A stretch of 64,000 nt of DNA from Dyadobacter jiangsuensis (GCF_003014695.1 NZ_PYAS01000002.1:310001-374000), one strand, 5' to 3'; shown: positions 42,459 through 52,389, counted from the first letter of the stretch. Numbers and translations are program-made. The notes: generated from the sequence alone by a model not told the origin.

Positions 42459-44306
42459 TTAATGGAATGGGTTACGGACAATTTTCGGGTTGTTGTCGAT
42501 CGCGTTCTGCGGAATGAACGAGTAGTAGTTCGCGATCTGGAAGAACCGCGGGGCACGGAAGCGCGGGGCCACCAGCTTGTCAAACACATACTTGCCGTGA
42601 GTAGCATGGCCCGGGCGTACGACGCGGTAGGGGTAGAGCGCGTAAATCATCGCATCGGCATTGGCCGAGTTACCGTTCCACACCTCATGTGCGGTACGCC
42701 AGCGCATGAGGTCCCACACGCGGTGGTCTTCGAATGCAAGTTCCACACGACGTTCGTTTTGCAGCTTTTCGAGGTTAATCGTCTTGAGGCTGTTTGCAGG
42801 GAAACCGGCACGCTCGCGCAGGGTGTTGGTGTATTTCAATGCGTCGGCGGTTTGCCCGAGTTCAAGGGCGGCTTCGGCCGCATTCAGGTAAATCTCTCCG
42901 AGCCGGAACCTTACCCACCACATATCGCTGCGGATACCACGCGTGCTCGACATGGCAGTCTGATCCACGAATTTGCGCAGGTAAAAACCGGTGTTCGAAA
43001 CCTCCGTTTGCGAGCGTTGCGGACCGGAGGCGCCGGTTAGCAGGCCGCCATCGTCGTAGGTCGAGCCGAGAACGTTGGATTCTACGGTCTTGAATGCATT
43101 CGTAGCATTATCCCAAACCTTTACACCGGCCTGAATTTGCACCTCGGTACCCCGGAAGCTGGTGCCGGGATAGATAATCGTCCCGTACAAACGCGCATCC
43201 TTGTTCGCGAAAATATCCTGCAACTTGTCGTAATAGACGTAATCGGTATTGCCGGCGTTGCGGTTTTTCAGTTCGCCGGAAGTACCGTCGAGGTATTCGT
43301 AATCCTCCACGAGGTTCAGCGACGGGGTGATGGACGACGACGAGAGGTTGTCCTCGCGCACATTCCGGGCGATGTTGTCGTAGGTAAAGCCATGGCGTTT
43401 GTCTTTGCTCACCAGGAAGTCCTGTGCCCAGATCACCTCGCGGTTAGCACTCTTTTTAGTGATGGCCTCATAAAAATTCACGCCCTTGTCGGGGTTGGAT
43501 TTGTAAAGCTCAAAACTGCCGCTATTAATAATCTCGGCCGATGCCGCCAGCGATTTGGCATAATAATCCTTGGCGCGTGCAGCCGGAATACCCACTTCAC
43601 CACCCGGTGTCGAAATCGGCGAGGCCATCAGGTTATTGTATTTCGCGATGGAAGCGGCATAAAGCATTGCACGGCTTTTGACCGCCAACGCAGTAAACTT
43701 CGTCGCGCGGGTATTGCTGGTGCCATTGCCAAGCAAGTCCTTTACCGCATCCAGCTCGGAGGCGATGAAGTCATACACTTCTTCTTCCTTGGCTCGGGCG
43801 TTCTGAAGTGGGGATGGGTCGCCGCTGAAATCGTAAATGAGTTGTTTGGTGATCAGCGGCACTCCGCCCATGCGTTTTACGTGCTCGAAATACACATAGG
43901 CCCGCAGGAAGCGCAACTCTGCGTTAAACTGGGCCTTCTGCGCATCCGAAAGTTTCACGGCGTGAGTTTCGATGCTTTCCAACGCAAGGTTAATGTCGCG
44001 GATCAGGCCATAATCCCATAGTGTCCAGCGGGTAGTCGGGTAGTTGATAATGTTATTGCGCCCGTCGTCGTTGTTGGACCACATGGCTTCGTCGTAGGCC
44101 GAAAACTCGGCCCAACCGGTTGTGAGCGATGTGTGCGCGGGCAGGCGATCATAATAATTGGCCAGCAGCCCGGTGATCATTTTCGGATCGTTCCAGACCT
44201 GGTCTTCGAGGATGATATTCTGCGGTTTGCGTTCGAGCCAGTCGTTGCAGCCGGCGAAAACGAGCATGGAGGCAGAGACAAATATTTTGAGTGATAGTTT
44301 TTTCAT
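42459..44306 (-). CDS. RagB/SusD family lipoprotein, arabinan-type operon
   Basis: A 615-residue SusD homologue, longer than the first copy in this window (522). The lipoprotein signal ends SMLVFAGC near residue 19, then NDWLERKPQ. Helical TPR-type motifs include AELRFLRAYVYFEHVKRMGG (about residues 126-145), and near the C-terminus come the conserved WVRFRLGEIYLNAAEAALELGQ and NERRVELAFEDHRVWDLMRWR segments. It lies 9 bp downstream of its SusC partner, so they form one transcript and one outer-membrane complex for oligosaccharide uptake. Confidence 0.95.
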   Translation of the reverse strand: MKKLSLKIFVSASMLVFAGCNDWLERKPQNIILEDQVWNDPKMITGLLANYYDRLPAHTSLTTGWAEFSAYDEAMWSNNDDGRNNIINYPTTRWTLWDYGLIRDINLALESIETHAVKLSDAQKAQFNAELRFLRAYVYFEHVKRMGGVPLITKQLIYDFSGDPSPLQNARAKEEEVYDFIASELDAVKDLLGNGTSNTRATKFTALAVKSRAMLYAASIAKYNNLMASPISTPGGEVGIPAARAKDYYAKSLAASAEIINSGSFELYKSNPDKGVNFYEAITKKSANREVIWAQDFLVSKDKRHGFTYDNIARNVREDNLSSSSITPSLNLVEDYEYLDGTSGELKNRNAGNTDYVYYDKLQDIFANKDARLYGTIIYPGTSFRGTEVQIQAGVKVWDNATNAFKTVESNVLGSTYDDGGLLTGASGPQRSQTEVSNTGFYLRKFVDQTAMSSTRGIRSDMWWVRFRLGEIYLNAAEAALELGQTADALKYTNTLRERAGFPANSLKTINLEKLQNERRVELAFEDHRVWDLMRWRTAHEVWNGNSANADAMIYALYPYRVVRPGHATHGKYVFDKLVAPRFRAPRFFQIANYYSFIPQNAIDNNPKIVRNPFH

Positions 44307-44315
44307 AACCGGTTT

Positions 44316-47300
44316 TTAGAAAGTGAGGTTGAAACCTGCATTGAACAAGCGCTGCTGAGGATACACCAGTGCATTGCCTGATGAAATCTCCGGATCGATC
44401 TCGTACTTCTTCACGTTGTCGATCGAGAACAGGTTGGAGGCATTCACGTAAATGCGCAGGGCGGATAGACCCAGTTTTTTCGAGATTTTCTGGTCGAAGG
44501 AATAGCCGAGCTCGATATTGCGTAGACGGATGTAACGCACGTTGGTGATCCAGAAATCGCTTCCCCTGAAATTCACGTGGCTGGTATTGTCTTTGCGAAT
44601 GGCAGGGTAGGTGCCTGGGATCCATTTGCTGTTCGGGTCGAACGGATCTTCGCGGTGCCAACGGTCTTCGAGCATGAAATGCGGCGAGGTACCATTGTTC
44701 TGGTAAGGGATCTTCAACTCCCAGTTGCGCTGGAAGCTTTGCAGCGACGCGCCTGCGAAGTCGAAAAACAGAGAGAAGCCTTTGTAAGCCACGCTTCCGT
44801 TGAATGCGAAGCTCAGATACGGGTTAGCTCCTTCCGCATAACCGATTGGCCGCATGTCGAGGTTGTTGATAATGCCGTCCCCATTCACATCCTTGTAAAT
44901 GAAATCGCCGGGCAGGTGCGAGCGGTTGCCTTGGCCGTCGTTGTCGATTTTGTAGCTTTCAATCTCTTCCATCGACTGGAACTGGCCTACCACCTGATAA
45001 CCCCAGTTGATATTGCCCCAGCGGTCTACAAACGAATCACGGTATTCGTTGAAGGAGTTACCAAAACGGGGTTTATAGAAATCCAGGTCGCGACGGCGCG
45101 ATAGGGTCGCATTGGCACTCAAAGTATAATCCACTTGTCCTACCGAGCTTTTGTAGGTCAAAACACCTTCCACACCTCGGTGGGTATCGGAGTTCAGGTT
45201 CTCATTGGGCAAAGAATAACCTACTTCCGAAGGCAGTAGCACGTCGTAGCGGGCAGCAGGTAACCCCTCCCGTTTTCTTTCGAAAATGTCGAACTGGCCG
45301 GTAAGCTTTCCATCCAGCACCCCGAAGTCGAGACCGATGTTGGTGGAAATGTTGGTGATCCATGAAAGTGTCGTGATCGGTAAACCTCTCGGACGGACGC
45401 CAATGGTGTAGTTACCATCAAAAATGGCGCTGCCTTGCAGGAAGTTATAGCCCGGCAGATAGCTGAATGGCGCTACTACGAACTCGTTGTTGCTGAGGCG
45501 GTCGGCTCCCGTGCGACCATAGGAAGCGCGGAGTTTGAGGTTGCTGAATACATTTTCGAGTTTTCCTTTGAAGAAATTCTCCTCCGAAATGCGCCATCCC
45601 GCCGATACGCCCGGGAAGAAACCGTAGCGTTTGCCCGGTGCATACAGGAACGAGCCATCATAGCGGCCCACTGCCTCGATCAGATATTTTTGTTTGTAGT
45701 TATAATTAACCCTTCCCACATAACCCGCACGTGCTTCTGTGCTCCATTCATCGATCAGCAAATCCTGGTTCGCGAAAGACATTAGTGGAATATAGTTGTT
45801 CGGCGGAACGGTGTGGACGACCAGGTAAGTATTCACATTGTCGGAACGCTCGTAAGCGGCAACGGCCGAAATATCATGGTCGCCGAATGTTTTGGCATAA
45901 CTCAACTGGAACTGTGCGAACCGGTCGACGATATTGCGTTTCCGGCGTTCGCGCCAGGGGTTCTGGTTACCGCCGCCGGGTACTACATTATAGGTGTCGT
46001 TCTTGGCGTCGTAGGTGTAGGCGTCGTAGGTATATTCAAAACCGTCGAAATCGAAGTTGGTGAATGCATACGAGTAAGTTCCTTTTGCTTTCAGGCCGAA
46101 TTTGAAGTCATATTCGGCATAGAAGTTGCCCTTAACATTCCGCCAGACCTCGTCGATATAGCCGGTCACGTCCTTTTTGTAGGTCGCCGGGTTTACGTTC
46201 ACATTGTGGGTCTGGTTGATGTATTTCGGATTGTCGTTGGCATAGGGACGCTCCGTGGGCCACATGGTGAAAATACTGAGGAACGGGTTGAAATAGTCGT
46301 CCAAACCCGGTACGCCCACTTGGAAGCGGTCTTCAATGCGGCCGCTGATCTGCGTTCCCACTTTCAAACCTTTGGTTAGGCTTGCTTCGATATTAGCCTG
46401 GATGTTGGTCCGTTTGAAGTTATAGTCGCGGATCAATGCATCCTGGTTCAGGTGGCTGATCGACAGGAAGTAGTTCATCTTGTCGCTGCCGCCTTGTACA
46501 CTCGCGTTACCAAAGTATTGGGGCACATTCGGGCGCATCACCATGTCGTAGTAATCGAAGCTCTGGTAACCTTTTTCAGTACCGACGCGCCATTTTTCCA
46601 GTTCAGCAGGGGTAATGGACGGCGTGCGACCCTGGTTCACATCCGATTCCACGAGCCCACGCATGTGCTGGTACGCATTGGCGGGCTTGGGGTAGCGCGT
46701 GAAGTTTTGCAAACCATAGTAACCCGACAGGCTGATCTTTGTCCCGTCGCCTGCCTTACCTCTTTTGGTTGTGACCAAAACGACCCCGTTCGCTGCCCGC
46801 AGACCGTAAATGGCGGCCGAAGCGTCTTTCAGGATCGAAATGCTTTCAATATCGTTTTGTCCAAGGTTGTTGAAGGAGCCCGCGTCGGAAGGCACGCCAT
46901 CGATTACAAACAGCGGCGTACCCATATTCCGGATTTGAATGGTGGTAGCGGCACCGGGGCGGGCATCGGCCTTACGGGCGGTAATCCCCTGCACGCGGCC
47001 TACCAGTGCATCCGAGGTCCCGATGGCGGGGGTGCGGATCAGGTCTTTGGCCTGCACGCTGCTCACCGCGCCGGTAAGCGTGGCCTGGGATTGCGTTCCG
47101 TAACCCACGACGACCACTTCCGTGAGCTCTTCGCTGCTGGGTAGCAATGTTACCTGAATGTTCGACTGGTTGCCGATCGCGACTTCCTGCGAGGTGTAGC
47201 CGATGAACGAGAAGGAGAGCGTGGTAGCATTGTCGGCTGCATTCAGCGAAAAAGTACCGTCGGCGCCGGTAATGCTTCCGGTGGTGGTGCCTTTCACGAC

Positions 47301-47507
47301 CACGCTTACACCGGGAAGCGGGCTGTTCTTTTCGTCGACCACCTTTCCGGTGATCGTTTTGTCGACCAGTTTCCGGTAAGTAACGGCGGGTTCGAAGCGT
47401 AATTTTTCCGCCCAAACCTCCTGGGGCGACAAGCATCCTGCTGCCAAAAGGGCAAAAAGAGGCCTGCGAAGCCCCAGGAAGGGGTTTCGTCTGTTTTGGT
47501 TGTTCAT
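44316..47507 (-). CDS. SusC/RagA family TonB-linked transporter, arabinan-type operon
   Basis: A 1063-residue SusC homologue and the first gene of its operon. Signal region to about residue 33, CarboxypepD_reg-like domain (ITGKVVDEKNSPLPGVSV, residues about 52-135), TonB-box region EVVVVGYGT, plug motif LKDASAAIYGLRAANGVV, and a 22-strand barrel ending in AGFNLTF. Its substrate is suggested by the terminal GH43 arabinanase gene and the AraC regulator beyond it. The leader is AT-rich and contains hairpins. Confidence 0.96.
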   Translation of the reverse strand: MNNQNRRNPFLGLRRPLFALLAAGCLSPQEVWAEKLRFEPAVTYRKLVDKTITGKVVDEKNSPLPGVSVVVKGTTTGSITGADGTFSLNAADNATTLSFSFIGYTSQEVAIGNQSNIQVTLLPSSEELTEVVVVGYGTQSQATLTGAVSSVQAKDLIRTPAIGTSDALVGRVQGITARKADARPGAATTIQIRNMGTPLFVIDGVPSDAGSFNNLGQNDIESISILKDASAAIYGLRAANGVVLVTTKRGKAGDGTKISLSGYYGLQNFTRYPKPANAYQHMRGLVESDVNQGRTPSITPAELEKWRVGTEKGYQSFDYYDMVMRPNVPQYFGNASVQGGSDKMNYFLSISHLNQDALIRDYNFKRTNIQANIEASLTKGLKVGTQISGRIEDRFQVGVPGLDDYFNPFLSIFTMWPTERPYANDNPKYINQTHNVNVNPATYKKDVTGYIDEVWRNVKGNFYAEYDFKFGLKAKGTYSYAFTNFDFDGFEYTYDAYTYDAKNDTYNVVPGGGNQNPWRERRKRNIVDRFAQFQLSYAKTFGDHDISAVAAYERSDNVNTYLVVHTVPPNNYIPLMSFANQDLLIDEWSTEARAGYVGRVNYNYKQKYLIEAVGRYDGSFLYAPGKRYGFFPGVSAGWRISEENFFKGKLENVFSNLKLRASYGRTGADRLSNNEFVVAPFSYLPGYNFLQGSAIFDGNYTIGVRPRGLPITTLSWITNISTNIGLDFGVLDGKLTGQFDIFERKREGLPAARYDVLLPSEVGYSLPNENLNSDTHRGVEGVLTYKSSVGQVDYTLSANATLSRRRDLDFYKPRFGNSFNEYRDSFVDRWGNINWGYQVVGQFQSMEEIESYKIDNDGQGNRSHLPGDFIYKDVNGDGIINNLDMRPIGYAEGANPYLSFAFNGSVAYKGFSLFFDFAGASLQSFQRNWELKIPYQNNGTSPHFMLEDRWHREDPFDPNSKWIPGTYPAIRKDNTSHVNFRGSDFWITNVRYIRLRNIELGYSFDQKISKKLGLSALRIYVNASNLFSIDNVKKYEIDPEISSGNALVYPQQRLFNAGFNLTF

Positions 47508-47785
47508 TGTTAACCTGGGTTAGATGTGAGTAGTTGTTACAGCATTGTGGTTTTGTTAACCTTTTTGATTATTTATTAATAAAAATTATTGAATAAATAC
47601 TATTTAAAAAATGGCAAAAAAATAGCCCTCCGGCGGGTTTTGACAACCCGTCGCACGTTTGATGTTTCAAAATCAACCATCCAGATTCGCAGAAGGCACT
47701 TTAAATGCCCTGCGAATCTGAACGTTGATAACTATACGCTAAACTTGAATGAGTTTTGAAGCCATAGGCAAAACGCAGTTTAGAA
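47508..47785 (-). promoter_or_regulatory. Non-coding gap with two hairpins upstream of SusC
   Basis: CAGATTCGCAG (47682-47692) pairs with CTGCGAATCTG (47710-47720), with an inner GGCA/TGCC pair, 62 bp past the stop codon of the large lipoprotein. CGGGTT (47634-47639) pairs with AACCCG (47645-47650), and an A/T-rich run follows. These probably end the upstream transcript; the remaining AT-rich 125 bp should hold the SusC promoter, though no TAnnTTTG box was seen. Confidence 0.5.
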
Positions 47786-50700
47786 TTATAACCCTTTGTC
47801 CTTTACAACTTTCATGACCCCGGTCATCAGGCGCCAGTGGCCAGGGAACGTACATACATACGGATAGTCTCCAACCTGATCCGGTACTACAAATTTCAAG
47901 CGGTAAGTCTGGCCGGGGTTTACGAGCGGTGTCGCAGCCAAAACCTGAGGGATATTAGGTACATAATTCTTCTCTGCGCCGTCTTTGGCGGTGATCATCT
48001 TGTCGGCAGCAGCGCCGATGATCTCGGTAGACTTGGGACGTCCTACCACAATGTTATGCTGCATCGCATCCGGGTTCTCGAACACGATTTCAACAGTTTT
48101 GCCTGCCACCGCAGTGAATTCGGTGATGGTGAATTTCATTTCTTCACGAATAGCCTTAATCGTCACGACTTGTACGTTCGGATCAGTTGCCACTTCCTCT
48201 TTAATGCCGTAAGATTCCAGCAAAGTAGTGTAACGGCTGCTCAGGTCGTCGGGGATCGTGCTTTTAACACTTGCCAGCAGTTTTTTGCCTTCGTCGTTGG
48301 TGTCTTCCTTGCGTTTCGGGTTCCATGCGCCGAGGATACCTTTGATGATCGCATTGCGGCCCTGCGGATCGAGTGATTGCGAGGTCTGAATGAGTTTCAA
48401 CACATCGTCACCGCTTGCGTAAGATGAATAGCCGCGTACGGTACGTTCCAGCGCGAAGTCGGAAAGGCGGTCGAGGCGACGTACTTCGAACGACTTGCTC
48501 ATCGTGTTGTTTTTGTTCTCGTCTTTTTCAGGAACCACATTGTCCACGTCCACGGTCGCCGTTACATTCACTTTACCGGCTTCGTCGGAAGTGAAACCGA
48601 ATGCGGTTTTCCATGGGCCATTGTTACCTTCCACGAGCTTCACCGTTTCGCCCGGCGCGATGCCGTTGGTCAGCTGGCGGCTGATGTAGTTGGTGTTCAA
48701 AGAACGGCTGCGGATACCCACATTCACCGTTGGCACCTGCTCTTTGGTAACAGGCACACTACCGATATTGGTAATCTCGATCACCACGCGGGCATACTCA
48801 CGTACGTATGGCGTTTTCGGCTCGATGGTAATGTTGGTTACGGCAAGGTCAGCAGTGCCTTGTACGGTCACCTTGCTTGCGCCGTGACCTTCGTGGTTCA
48901 TTGCCGAGTGATCTGCGTGGCTGGCAGCGGCTGTTTGCTGGGTAGCCCCCGCTGAACCAGCTTTCGCAACACGTTGAGCAATGTATTTTGTGCGCAAAGC
49001 TCCGTCATGCGAGTTCAGAATTGCGGCAAAAGCATCCGGCATCCAGCGGTCTTCCGCATTGGAATAGGTATCCAGCAATGCCAGTACGGCTGTTTCGATC
49101 TGCGGGGTCAATGGGATCTCGGAGAATGCCAGGAGTGTGTTCAGCACTACCAATGGCTCTTTGTCATGCAATGCATCGGCGGTCAGCAATGCTTCGCCGC
49201 TCGCTGCGGTGCGTGGAAGCACTTTTACAGCCGTTTTGCGTACATCGTTGGATGGGTTCTTCAATGCTTCTACCACTACCGGCAGTACCTGCGGGTCGGC
49301 GATCGCATTCAAGCCTTCCAGCGTCCACAATGCGTGGATTGTAGCGGTATTCAGACCGATTTCATCGACGGATTTGTCTTTAACCAGTTCAACCAGCTTC
49401 GATACCACATCTTTGTTGCCGCGTTCCACCAAAAGGCGTTGCGCGTGCTGGCGCCAGAACATATTGCTGTTTTTCAAAGTCGCAACGAGCTCTTCCGGAC
49501 GTGATTTGCTCAAAGCAATCGGCGTGTATTTTGGCGCATTCTTCCAACCGATGCGGTAGAGGCGGCCGTGGGTGAAATCGCGCAGCGGCGTTTCGTAGGC
49601 ATTACCTTTTCCGTTTTCGGAGCCTTTCGGAGTCGGGTTGTGCTGGATGATGTAGCTGTACCAGTCGGCTACCCAAACTGCGCCATCCGGACCTACTTCG
49701 GCGAATACGGGTGCAACCCATTCGTCGGCACCTGCGAGCAGGTTGAAGCCGAGTTGATCCTCGTAGTCGGTTCCTTTTTTCACCATCACGTTCTGGTGCA
49801 GAATGTGGCCGGTAGGCTCGGAAACGAATGCAACTTTATTCCAGTATTGTTTCGGATACGCGCGGGCGGTGTAGAAGTTGTGACCGGCTGCTGCGGTAAA
49901 TCCACCGAAAACGTCAACCTGGCGAACTTTCGGCGTGATAGGCTGCATATCCTTGTGGGTATCCGTGCTTCGGCTGCCGTTATCGACTTTGCTGGCGCCG
50001 AAATAGCGGTTAGGAATGGCGCTGTACCAGCCGTGCGAGTTGTTGGCCGTAGAACCGAACAAGTCACCAGCCTCGTTGAAGCCCAATCCCCAGGTATTGT
50101 TGGAGGTTTTAGCTACAATTTCCATATCCGAGCCATCCGGTTTGAAGCGGAACAATGCCTGGCCGAAATCGAGCTGATCGCTGTTGCCTACCTTGCCTTT
50201 GAAGCCGGAGTAACCTACCGAGCCGTAAACCCAGTTGTCGAAGCCGTAATGCAGGTTGGAAGGTCCCGCGTGGGTATCGCCTGTACCAAAGCCCGAGAAG
50301 AGGATTTTCTTCACATCAGCTTTGTCATCGCCATTGGTGTCTTGCAAAAACAGCATGTGCGGAGCTTGCGAAACCACCAGACCGCCGTTGGCGAATGCCA
50401 TACCGGTAGGAATGCTCAGATCGTCGGCGAACTTGGTGAACTTGTCGGCTTTGCCGTCGTTGTTGGTATCCTCGCAGATGAGGATGTAGTCGCTACCGCC
50501 TGTGTCTTTGCGCTCGTTGGGATAATCTTTCGTGATCAATACGTACAATCTGCCGCGCTCGTCCCACGTCATTGCGATCGGGTGCATGACGTCCGGCTCG
50601 TGCGCGAAGACGCTCAGGGTAAAGTCAACCGGGATTTGAATGTGTTTCACCGATTCTTCCGGTGAAAGCGGCAGCTGCTGCAATTGCGGGCCGGGACGCT

Positions 50701-51532
50701 GCTCGTAGTTAGGGAGCTTCGCCTCGCGGTATTCGAATGGCTTCGGAGCCAATGCCGCCAATGCTTTGCGGGCATCGTCGTTTACAGCCCAGAGAATACC
50801 TTTTTCGATCAGATCCGCAAAGCCTTGCGTGCCCCAGGTACGCTCGTCGTGGCCGTACGCAGTGTAAAAAATACGGCCTTTGCCATGGGTTCTCACCCAG
50901 GTGTAAGGCTCTTTCTGCTGTCCGGGACGGTCTTTCTCCTGGTCTTTCTGGATCAGGCGCTCGGTGAGTACGATGTTGTCGGGTTGCAGCAACGTGTGCA
51001 GGTAAGTTTCATCCACCGTTTTGAATGGCTTCACGCCTGCGATCGCGGGGTGATCAGGCTTGGTCCATACGGGCTGGATCGTATCCCAGGTATGGCGCCA
51101 GAACTGTCCGCCGATCAGCTTCACCACCTCTGCATTATTGCGGAAGCAGTAAGAAGCGCAGTGAACCGGGATAAAGCCTTTTCCGCTGGCCACATAGTCG
51201 AGCAGCGACTTCGCCTGTTGCGGCGCGATCGAGTCCCAGTTGGCGTACAGCATCAATGCATCGTACTTGCTGAGCGTTTCGGGGTTCAGGTCGTTGAGGT
51301 TATCCGTATAGGTAAAGTTGAAGCCTTTGGGACCCAATGCAGCCATGATTTGCGGAACGCGTTCGGCGGGCTTGTGATGGCCCTTGTCGCCCAGAAACAG
51401 GATTTCCAGTCGGCGCGCTTTCGCCTCGCCTTTGGAAGAAGCAGTTTTAACCGACGCGTTCTGGGAGTTTTGCTGAGAGGCACATCCCAGCAGGACAATA
51501 CCTAAGATAAAGGATAACGCTTTGGTTTTCAT
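47786..51532 (-). CDS. Giant lipoprotein: ThuA, sugar/sorbosone dehydrogenase-like propeller, HEAT, CARDB-like and cupredoxin domains
   Basis: A 1248-residue lipoprotein (signal MKTKALSFILGIVLLGC). Domains in order: ThuA trehalose-utilisation-like (about 40-255, VHCASYCFRN); PVC-type glucose/sorbosone dehydrogenase propeller (about 290-680); HEAT repeats (about 690-860); a His-rich linker (about 866-882, SHADHSAMNHEGHG); a CARDB-like beta domain (about 890-1010); a helical spacer; and a C-terminal azurin/plastocyanin-like cupredoxin. The copper ligands are all present: H1159 (MQHN), C1227, H1232 and M1236 (C-x4-H-x3-M, as in azurin). No CxxCH haem motif is present, so the cupredoxin probably takes electrons from the propeller. 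Acts at the envelope, perhaps on sugars. Confidence 0.82.
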   Translation of the reverse strand: MKTKALSFILGIVLLGCASQQNSQNASVKTASSKGEAKARRLEILFLGDKGHHKPAERVPQIMAALGPKGFNFTYTDNLNDLNPETLSKYDALMLYANWDSIAPQQAKSLLDYVASGKGFIPVHCASYCFRNNAEVVKLIGGQFWRHTWDTIQPVWTKPDHPAIAGVKPFKTVDETYLHTLLQPDNIVLTERLIQKDQEKDRPGQQKEPYTWVRTHGKGRIFYTAYGHDERTWGTQGFADLIEKGILWAVNDDARKALAALAPKPFEYREAKLPNYEQRPGPQLQQLPLSPEESVKHIQIPVDFTLSVFAHEPDVMHPIAMTWDERGRLYVLITKDYPNERKDTGGSDYILICEDTNNDGKADKFTKFADDLSIPTGMAFANGGLVVSQAPHMLFLQDTNGDDKADVKKILFSGFGTGDTHAGPSNLHYGFDNWVYGSVGYSGFKGKVGNSDQLDFGQALFRFKPDGSDMEIVAKTSNNTWGLGFNEAGDLFGSTANNSHGWYSAIPNRYFGASKVDNGSRSTDTHKDMQPITPKVRQVDVFGGFTAAAGHNFYTARAYPKQYWNKVAFVSEPTGHILHQNVMVKKGTDYEDQLGFNLLAGADEWVAPVFAEVGPDGAVWVADWYSYIIQHNPTPKGSENGKGNAYETPLRDFTHGRLYRIGWKNAPKYTPIALSKSRPEELVATLKNSNMFWRQHAQRLLVERGNKDVVSKLVELVKDKSVDEIGLNTATIHALWTLEGLNAIADPQVLPVVVEALKNPSNDVRKTAVKVLPRTAASGEALLTADALHDKEPLVVLNTLLAFSEIPLTPQIETAVLALLDTYSNAEDRWMPDAFAAILNSHDGALRTKYIAQRVAKAGSAGATQQTAAASHADHSAMNHEGHGASKVTVQGTADLAVTNITIEPKTPYVREYARVVIEITNIGSVPVTKEQVPTVNVGIRSRSLNTNYISRQLTNGIAPGETVKLVEGNNGPWKTAFGFTSDEAGKVNVTATVDVDNVVPEKDENKNNTMSKSFEVRRLDRLSDFALERTVRGYSSYASGDDVLKLIQTSQSLDPQGRNAIIKGILGAWNPKRKEDTNDEGKKLLASVKSTIPDDLSSRYTTLLESYGIKEEVATDPNVQVVTIKAIREEMKFTITEFTAVAGKTVEIVFENPDAMQHNIVVGRPKSTEIIGAAADKMITAKDGAEKNYVPNIPQVLAATPLVNPGQTYRLKFVVPDQVGDYPYVCTFPGHWRLMTGVMKVVKDKGL

Positions 51533-51578
51533 TGAGGTTAATTGTTTCTTGTTGTATTTAAAACCTAATTAAAATCCG

Positions 51579-52052
51579 TTAGCTCCATTCCAGAATTTCC
51601 TGGAAATCAAACAGATATTCGTTTTTGTATTCAACTTCAAAGTCTCGCAACATTTGAAGGTATTCTTCGCGGAACGTCTTTTTTCTATGATGTTCCTCCT
51701 GATGGGCAATGTACCGGATCACTTTGTCGATGCTGCTGCGGCTGTTAGAAAATGCTCCGTAGCCTTTCTGCCAGCTGAACATCGGCACATTGTGATGCTC
51801 TTTGATCCACCTGTTGGAGGATGTTTTGATCTCTTCAACCAGGGCCGGTAGTGGCGTTGACGGATTGTAACCAATCAAAATGTGAATGTGATCGGGCATT
51901 CCGTTTATCGCCAAAGGCTTCGATTTATGGCTGAGGATGATTCCTCCGATATAGGCATACAAATCGTTTTTCCACTCTTTTCTGATCAGGCTTTCGCGGC
52001 CTCTCACCGAAAAAACAATATGTATGTATAGCTGTGTATAGGTATTTGCCAT
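51579..52052 (-). CDS. IS200/IS605-type Y1 single-strand transposase (RAYT-like candidate)
   Basis: A 157-residue HUH endonuclease. The metal-binding motif is HIH (H55 and H57 in GMPDHIHIL) and the catalytic tyrosine Y114 sits in VIRYIAHQEEHH; the family WQKGYGAFSNS motif precedes it. It is intact. No TnpB gene lies nearby. Immediately upstream is a dense array of short palindromes and tandem units (52121-52389), the setting expected of REP-associated tyrosine transposases, which are domesticated relatives of IS200 that act on repeats in trans. Classic IS200 ends were not identified. Confidence 0.88.
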   Translation of the reverse strand: MANTYTQLYIHIVFSVRGRESLIRKEWKNDLYAYIGGIILSHKSKPLAINGMPDHIHILIGYNPSTPLPALVEEIKTSSNRWIKEHHNVPMFSWQKGYGAFSNSRSSIDKVIRYIAHQEEHHRKKTFREEYLQMLRDFEVEYKNEYLFDFQEILEWS

Positions 52053-52120
52053 GATATAATGTGTGTTGTTGTTAGAAATGTGGCGTTCGGTAAAATTTGC
52101 GTGCGCCGTATTTTAATCTG

Positions 52121-52389
52121 CAAATCCTGCGGTTTCCACAAATCCTTCGGGTTCTACAAATCCTTCGGTTTCTACAAATCTTTCGGTTTCTACAAATCTT
52201 TCGGTGCTCTGCACCTCGGCACTTGTATTGGTCTGCACCGTTTTTTCAAACCTTTCGGTTTCTACAAATCTTGCGGTGCGCTGCACCTTGGCCAATCATC
52301 TATCCCCTCGCAATGGTGCAGAGCACCCAAATAATTGTAGGAAATCCAGACGTCACCCCATTTTTCCCAAGGTGCAGCGCACCGTAAGA
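52121..52389. repeat. Composite repeat: 18-bp tandem units and GGTGC-N3-GCACC palindromes
   Basis: Five 18-bp units of the form CAAATCTTTCGGTTTCTA run from 52121 to 52210 and two more from 52247 to 52282. Palindromes GGTGC-TCT-GCACC (52203-52215), GGTGC-GCT-GCACC (52275-52287), GGTGC-AGA-GCACC (52315-52327) and GGTGC-AGC-GCACC (52371-52383) follow; the last two are the reverse complements of the first two, with related flanks, so the region is an inverted pair of composite elements. Because 18 is a multiple of 3 the array reads open on both strands, but I do not call a gene there. Confidence 0.88.

Noticed and set aside
42462-43040. 192-codon plus-strand frame
   Set aside because: Antisense to SusD; no supporting motif.
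46452-47144. 230-codon plus-strand frame
   Set aside because: It lies wholly antisense to the SusC gene, with no recognisable motif; a high-G+C shadow frame.
52121-52282. Possible CRISPR array
   Set aside because: Units are 18 bp and directly contiguous, with no unique spacers and no cas genes nearby.
52059-52334. Open frame with a KSFGFY hexapeptide repeat
   Set aside because: It is a by-product of 18-bp tandem DNA units (a multiple of 3), which also read open on the opposite strand; there is no signal, domain or start context.
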